From Bacteroides sp. (GTDB lineage: Bacteria; Bacteroidota; Bacteroidia; Bacteroidales; Bacteroidaceae): a stretch of 8,513 nucleotides of DNA. Made by a program: the position numbers and the translations under genes. The DNA is taken from assembly GCA_019414665.1 (NCBI GenBank), contig DXLO01000060.1, positions 1-8,513 on the forward strand, given 5' to 3'. A model generated the notes under the pieces. The model ran no database searches and was not told the origin of the DNA. It saw only the letters and a program-made list of their open reading frames with translations. This document shows positions 4,721 through 8,513 of this stretch, piece by piece. Every line of letters begins with the position of its first letter. Position 1 is the stretch's first letter.

Positions 4721-6808
4721 CTATTTCTTCGGTTTCGCTTTCTTTTCGGGGAATGAAAAACCGACATTGAACTGCTCGTCCAGTACCAGCGAAGCATCGA
4801 AAGCCTTGCCGTTCTTGCCCTTGAAGCCCTTGATTAGCCCGGTCTTGCGTTTCGTCACCAGCTCGACAATCTGCTTGTCGGAAAGCTGCTTGTCGCACTT
4901 GTTGCGGAATATGGTAAGCGTGCAGTCCACGTTGGAACACTTCGCCACTTTCGGGTAGAACAGGATGCGCCCGTTATTACATTTGGGGCAGGAACAAGTT
5001 TCGCCATTGGCGACAGACAACTGCACCGAAAGCAGTTCCGCCGTGATTTGGGCGGCGTACACCTCGATACCCTTTCGGAACGTGTCGGCATCCATGCTTC
5101 CCGCTTCTATCTTGGAAAGGGCGGTTTCCCACATACCCGTCATTTCGACATCGGCAATCTTCTTGTCCTTGACAATCCTATAAACGGCAAGCCCCTTGTC
5201 GGTAGGCACAAGGTTCTTCTTCTCACGCACGATGTACTGGCGGGCGAACAGCGTTTCGATAATCGCCGCACGGGTGGCGGGCGTGCCTATCCCGGCATCT
5301 TTCAGGCTGGCTTTCAGTTCGGCATCTTCCAGTTCCCTGCCTGCGTTCTCCATTGCCGCCAACAGGCTGCTTTCCGTGTGCAGCGGTTTCGGCTTGGTCT
5401 GCTTTTCGAGCAGATCCACGCCGGAGAGTGGCAAATATTCTCCCTCTTGGAGTGGCGGCAGGCTGGCGGCTTCTTCATCCCCGCCCGTTTCCTGCTCGCC
5501 GAACACGGCACGCCACCCGGTTACTTTCATCACAGCCCCTTTCACCGTGAAGTCGGTATCTCCAGCCGACAATATGGCGGTGGTAACGTCTTTCACGCAC
5601 TTGCCCGAAAAGGCTTCCAGCATACGCCCGGCTACCAGCTCGTAAACCGCCCGCTCGTCTTTGGAAAGTTCGCCGGGCAGGTTCTCGGTAATGATTAAGG
5701 CGTGGTGGTCGGTCACTTTGCCGTCATTCACGCTGCGACGGTTCAGGGGTGTGCCGTCCAGCCCGGCGGCATACCCGGCAAAGCGGGGGTATTGCCCTAA
5801 CAGGGCGACACGCTCCGGCATTTCATCGAAAACGTCCTCCGATATATAGCGGCTTCCGGTTCTCGGGTAGGACATCACTTTCTTTTCATACAGGCTTTGC
5901 GCTATGGAAAGCGTCTTGTCAGCCGAGAAGTTCAGCTTCGTGTTCGCTTCCTTTTGCAGCGTGGTAAGGTCGTACAAAAGCGGCGGTTCTTGGCTGGCTT
6001 CTTTCCTCTCAACGGATTTAACCACAAGTTGCCCGGCATCCTTTACCCGTTGCAGGGCGGCTATGGCTTCGGGCTGCTGTTCCCACTTGGCGGTCGATTG
6101 GGCGGTAAAATTTATTCCCCCGCTGGCGGTCGCCGCTTTGAGTTGCCAAAACTTGGCGGGTACGAAATTCTTGTTCTCTAAATAGCGGCTGCATATCATC
6201 ACGAGCGTGGGTGTCTGCACCCTGCCCAGCGAGAACACCCCCTGCCCGGCGGCTACGCTCAACGCTTGGGTGGCGTTTATCCCTATCAGCCAGTCCGCTT
6301 CGCTGCGGGACTTGGCAGAGAGGTAGAGGTTATCGTAACGCTCTCCCGGCTGCAAGTTATCCAGCCCCTCACGGATTGCCTTGTCGGTAAGGCTGCTTAT
6401 CCACAGGCGCACAAATGGTTTCCGGCAGTTCAGGTAATGGAAGATATAGCGGAAGATTAACTCACCCTCACGCCCGGCATCGGTGGCGACAATAATCCGG
6501 TCGCACTGGTCGAACACTTCCTTTATCACTTTCAACTGTTTCAGCACGCCGGGGTCTGCCTTGTAGCCTTTCTCCGCTTTCACCTGACGGGGGATTAGCT
6601 GGAAATCGGGCGGCAGTATGGGCAGGCTCTCCCTGCGGAAGTTCGCCACGCCGTAGGCTTCCGGCATGGCAAGCTGGATTAAGTGGCCGAACGCCCATGT
6701 CACCATATACCCGTTGCCGGAAAGATAACCGTCATTACGCTGGGTCGCACCGATGATGCGGGCGATGTCTTTTGCCACGCTGGGCTTTTCTGCTATCAAT
6801 GCAATCAT
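4721..6808 (-). CDS. topB: Type IA DNA topoisomerase III, Exc-like
   Basis: This 695-aa protein resembles E. coli TopB (653 aa) in layout. The Toprim domain begins at once with IAEKPSVAKDIA (E7), and its acidic cluster is TDAGREGE (D110, E114, E116). The strand-passage domains carry SLGRVQTPTL (about 193-202), and the catalytic tyrosine is Y314 in SYPRTGSRY. The C-terminus has cysteines 605, 607, 610, 624 and 629, suggesting a zinc-ribbon element, then a basic tail ending KKAKPKK. The enzyme relaxes and decatenates DNA by cutting one strand. In CTnDOT, the homologous Exc is required for excision. Its ATG overlaps the stop of the 64-aa gene (ATGA), so translation is probably coupled. It is last in a minus-strand operon with its own terminator, whereas CTnDOT exc follows the xis genes on the same strand. 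The enzyme class is certain; the Exc role is inferred. Confidence 0.93.
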   Translation of the reverse strand: MIALIAEKPSVAKDIARIIGATQRNDGYLSGNGYMVTWAFGHLIQLAMPEAYGVANFRRESLPILPPDFQLIPRQVKAEKGYKADPGVLKQLKVIKEVFDQCDRIIVATDAGREGELIFRYIFHYLNCRKPFVRLWISSLTDKAIREGLDNLQPGERYDNLYLSAKSRSEADWLIGINATQALSVAAGQGVFSLGRVQTPTLVMICSRYLENKNFVPAKFWQLKAATASGGINFTAQSTAKWEQQPEAIAALQRVKDAGQLVVKSVERKEASQEPPLLYDLTTLQKEANTKLNFSADKTLSIAQSLYEKKVMSYPRTGSRYISEDVFDEMPERVALLGQYPRFAGYAAGLDGTPLNRRSVNDGKVTDHHALIITENLPGELSKDERAVYELVAGRMLEAFSGKCVKDVTTAILSAGDTDFTVKGAVMKVTGWRAVFGEQETGGDEEAASLPPLQEGEYLPLSGVDLLEKQTKPKPLHTESSLLAAMENAGRELEDAELKASLKDAGIGTPATRAAIIETLFARQYIVREKKNLVPTDKGLAVYRIVKDKKIADVEMTGMWETALSKIEAGSMDADTFRKGIEVYAAQITAELLSVQLSVANGETCSCPKCNNGRILFYPKVAKCSNVDCTLTIFRNKCDKQLSDKQIVELVTKRKTGLIKGFKGKNGKAFDASLVLDEQFNVGFSFPEKKAKPKK

Positions 6809-6999
6809 ATTGTTTCTTTTTTATGGTTTGTTACTGACTTGATTTTCCGTAAAATTTTACGGTCATAATAAATATGGTAGCCGCCCACGTAATACTGGCG
6901 GTTGTGCCTGTCTATTTCTTTCCAGTCGGTTTTTAAAGAAAGGACTATGAAGAAAATCAGGACGGCAAGCGGAATAGCTATAATATAGATTAGCTGCAT
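6805..6999 (-). CDS. Small single-span membrane protein of unknown function
   Basis: This 64-aa protein has one clear hydrophobic segment at residues 2-22 (IYIIAIPLAVLIFFIVLSL), followed by a charged, Tyr- and Lys-rich tail that is probably cytoplasmic. It looks like a membrane anchor rather than a cleaved signal peptide, since no cleavage site follows. It begins 4 bases after the DUF3945 stop, and its TGA overlaps the topB ATG. This tight packing on both sides supports it as a real gene, despite its size and despite being more AT-rich than its neighbours. I do not recognise a family. It may couple topB translation to the first gene or tether a transfer component to the membrane, but neither is shown. 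Confidence 0.7.
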   Translation of the reverse strand: MQLIYIIAIPLAVLIFFIVLSLKTDWKEIDRHNRQYYVGGYHIYYDRKILRKIKSVTNHKKETI

Positions 7000-7003
7000 A
7001 CCT

Positions 7004-8314
7004 TTATAATTTCATTCCTTTGGACTTCTTGGGTTTATCCGCTTTCAGGCTCTTGTCCTGCTTCTCTTTCTGCTTGGCGGTGGGCTTGTCCTGCCCCTGT
7101 TTCAACGGCTCTTTACTCTGCTTGGTGGCTTCGTTGGTCTTGCCCTCCGAATTGACCGCTACCTGCGTCCGGCTCTCGGCGGCGGGGGTAACGTCTTTCG
7201 GCTGCACCTTGTCGGGGGATTTGCCCTGTGCGCCGGGCTGTACATGACCGTTGAACTCAACGCCCTTGCCGTCCTTTAGCCCGGCTACCTGCTGTTCTGC
7301 GGGCTGCTGCCCCTGCTGCAAGAACTGGACGGCGGCACGGGGCAGGAACTCCAAGCCACGCTCCACCGCACTGACCTGCAAATAGGCACTGCGCTTTGTG
7401 CCGTCCCTGAATTGCAGGTTTTCCATTTTGACCGCTTGCCCGGCTTCAAAGGCGGCTTTCTGCTCCGGGCTGACTTGCACGCCGCAAATGGTGTCGGGGC
7501 ATTTCCACTTGTCAGCCCGCATATACTCCAGTTCGTGCGTGTACCTGTCCCGGCTGACGAACACGGGGATTTGCTCGCCGCTTTTCGGGTCTTTGATTTC
7601 AGCGATGCCGCCCAAGTTGCCAGTGCCTTGCAAGTTGCCCTGTTCCTGCTTGGTGAACCCGTGTTCATGGAACGGGCGTTGCAACAGCTTTTCGTCCTGC
7701 TGCACGCCGTGCAGCTTGGGTACTACCGTGCCGTCCTTTGCCTGATAGAAAGAGAGCTTGACATCGGTAGGTTTGAGGTAGAAGCCGCCCACCGTCCCCG
7801 AAACGGTGTAGGTATTGCGGGACTTGTAGCCACGCATCACCCGGTCGAAGTCCTTCGTGTTTTTCAGGGTGTCGGCGGTGATGCCGACTTTTTTCAGGTT
7901 CTCCCAGTCGATTTTTGCCGGGTCGAAGCGGTAGCCCTGCTTGAACTCGTGGAAGTCGGGCTTCGGAACTCGAAGCATTTCAGCCCGCTTGTCACCCTCC
8001 GGTGTAGGGTTGCGGTGGTTGTCCTCGATTGCCTTTGCGTCCCGCTCCGCTTCGGAAGCCTTGACGCTGAACAGTTCCAGCCCGGAAGTGTCCTGATACT
8101 TGCGGAAGAAATTGGAAATGAAGTTGCTGAACACATCGCTGTTCTTGTCCACCTGCATGAACTCGCCGCCATGTCCGGTAGTGGGTAGTACGGTCTGCAA
8201 ATTGCCCTCCTTGTCAATACCTTTAACGGCACTCACCTTTCCCTGCTGTTTATCCAAGACCAGCAGCACGTCTTTTTCCTGCCCCTCTGCGGGCGGGGTC
8301 ATTCTGTTTGCCAT
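7004..8314 (-). CDS. DUF4099/DUF3945-type protein of Bacteroides conjugative elements
   Basis: This 436-aa soluble protein heads the topB operon. After a variable N-terminus (1-110), residues about 128-210 (FDPAKIDWENLKKVGIT to the HGV region) look like DUF4099. Residues about 215-325 look like DUF3945, with FTKQEQGNLQGTGNLGG, IPVFVSRDRYTHEL and SPEQKAAFEAGQAV followed by AYLQVSAVERGLEFL. The last 110 residues are low-complexity, rich in Gln, Lys and Pro, and end in a basic KPKKSKGMKL tail, probably disordered and nucleic-acid- or partner-binding. No catalytic motif or membrane segment is visible. Genes of this type are frequent beside topoisomerase III in Bacteroidales conjugative transposons, but I know of no established function. 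The start at 8314 gives MANRMTPPAEGQEKDVLLVLD and sits 41 bases downstream of a good -7 box. The domain names come from pattern memory; the gene itself is certain. Confidence 0.8.
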   Translation of the reverse strand: MANRMTPPAEGQEKDVLLVLDKQQGKVSAVKGIDKEGNLQTVLPTTGHGGEFMQVDKNSDVFSNFISNFFRKYQDTSGLELFSVKASEAERDAKAIEDNHRNPTPEGDKRAEMLRVPKPDFHEFKQGYRFDPAKIDWENLKKVGITADTLKNTKDFDRVMRGYKSRNTYTVSGTVGGFYLKPTDVKLSFYQAKDGTVVPKLHGVQQDEKLLQRPFHEHGFTKQEQGNLQGTGNLGGIAEIKDPKSGEQIPVFVSRDRYTHELEYMRADKWKCPDTICGVQVSPEQKAAFEAGQAVKMENLQFRDGTKRSAYLQVSAVERGLEFLPRAAVQFLQQGQQPAEQQVAGLKDGKGVEFNGHVQPGAQGKSPDKVQPKDVTPAAESRTQVAVNSEGKTNEATKQSKEPLKQGQDKPTAKQKEKQDKSLKADKPKKSKGMKL

Positions 8315-8315
8315 A

Positions 8316-8340
8316 AATAATTGGAATTTTAGTGGTTACG
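8316..8340 (-). repeat. 25-bp inverted repeat, copy 2 (leader of the DUF3945 gene)
   Basis: On the minus strand this is the untranslated leader, with AACCACTAAAATT then CAATTATT ending at the ATG. It matches 4649-4673 in opposite orientation at 23 of 25 positions. It is preceded on the minus strand by the small hairpin CGGGA-CTAT-TCCCG (8352-8339), as copy 1 is preceded by its own GC-rich hairpin. Confidence 0.75.
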
Positions 8341-8362
8341 GGAATAGTCCCGCCCAAAGGTA
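8339..8362 (-). promoter_or_regulatory. Promoter of the DUF3945-topB operon with 5' hairpin
   Basis: Read on the minus strand, TACCTTTG (8362-8355) matches the Bacteroidetes -7 consensus TAnnTTTG exactly. The expected start of transcription, near 8348, would place the hairpin CGGGA/TCCCG at the very 5' end of the message, with the ATG about 35 bases further on. No convincing -33 TTTG is seen at the right distance, which would fit an activator-dependent promoter. Confidence 0.65.
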
Positions 8363-8400
8363 GCGACTAAATATGCTATATTTGGACGGGCGGAAACGGC

Positions 8401-8440
8401 TGTCCGAATTTGTCCTGCGCTGTCCCGATTTGTCCGGGTC
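8401..8440. repeat. Four TGTCC units at exact 10-bp spacing
   Basis: TGTCC occurs at 8401, 8411, 8421 and 8431, so all four face the same side of the helix. The larger unit GCTGTCCnnATTTGTCC is repeated with a 20-bp period (8399-8415 and 8419-8435, 15 of 17 matching). A further TGTCC lies at 8459. The array sits about 40-75 bases upstream of the minus-strand -7 box, where an activator would bind. Confidence 0.7.
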
Positions 8441-8513
8441 AGATGAAAATATCCAACCTGTCCCGTCCTGAAAAAGGTTTACAGAAAAGAGTAAATCTTA
8501 TGCAGCAAACAAC
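8441..8513. other. Right-edge non-coding stretch
   Basis: AT-rich sequence with one more TGTCC (8459-8463). An ATG at 8500 on the plus strand begins MQQT before the window ends, which is too little to call a gene. I see nothing else here. Confidence 0.3.

Noticed and set aside
5048..5698. A 216-codon plus-strand open frame inside topB
   Set aside because: It runs antisense to conserved topoisomerase domains and its protein is unrecognisable; treated as a shadow.
7412..8188. A 258-codon plus-strand open frame opposite the DUF3945 gene
   Set aside because: It is antisense to a well-supported gene, shows no recognisable domain, and long antisense frames are expected in GC-richer coding DNA.
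8398..8513. CRISPR array or oriT at the right edge
   Set aside because: The TGTCC units are far too short and closely spaced for CRISPR, and no relaxase gene or nick-site pattern is visible beside them.

Overview
The window looks like part of a conjugative transposon (ICE) of a Bacteroidales host (Bacteroides, Parabacteroides, Prevotella or a relative). Three things point there: an RteC-type regulator, which belongs to the CTnDOT/CTnERL group of elements; a topoisomerase III followed in its operon context by DUF4099/DUF3945-type genes; and -7 boxes of the Bacteroidetes form TAnnTTTG in place of E. coli-type promoters. Shine-Dalgarno sequences are generally absent. The species and the exact element cannot be fixed from the sequence alone.

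Left part, plus strand (1-3706): the 3' part of rteC, whose reading frame stays open to the left edge, ends at a strong terminator. About 200 AT-rich bases follow, carrying inverted and direct repeats and a candidate promoter. Then comes a tight three-gene operon: a small excisionase-like HTH protein, a 681-aa primase-helicase fusion (Toprim plus RecA-like ATPase), and a second, paralogous HTH protein. In CTnDOT, RteC switches on the excision operon in response to tetracycline through RteA/RteB, and small HTH proteins (Xis2c/Xis2d) plus a topoisomerase III (Exc) serve excision. The same logic probably applies here, but the gene order differs.

Middle (3707-4624): a terminator, a promoter-like site embedded in a perfect 16-bp palindrome, and nearly 300 bases of foldable non-coding sequence with mutually exclusive stems lead into a plus-strand RibD_C/dihydrofolate-reductase-like gene, probably cargo.

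Right part, minus strand (4625-8513): a compact operon reads leftward, from a DUF4099/DUF3945-type protein through a 64-aa single-span membrane peptide to topoisomerase III (topB, Exc-like), and ends in a GC-rich hairpin with a T tract. It converges on the RibD_C gene. A 25-bp sequence occurs in opposite orientation at each end of this operon, once in the leader of the first gene and once beyond topB. Four TGTCC units at exact 10-bp spacing lie upstream of the operon promoter. GC content is visibly low in 1-1400 and around 3700-4100, and higher in 1600-3000 and 4100-8440, which fits a mosaic element.

No tRNA, rRNA, CRISPR array, IS element, relaxase or integrase gene is visible. The most original signals are the structured region before the RibD_C gene, the inverted leader repeats around the topB operon, and the helically phased repeats at the right.
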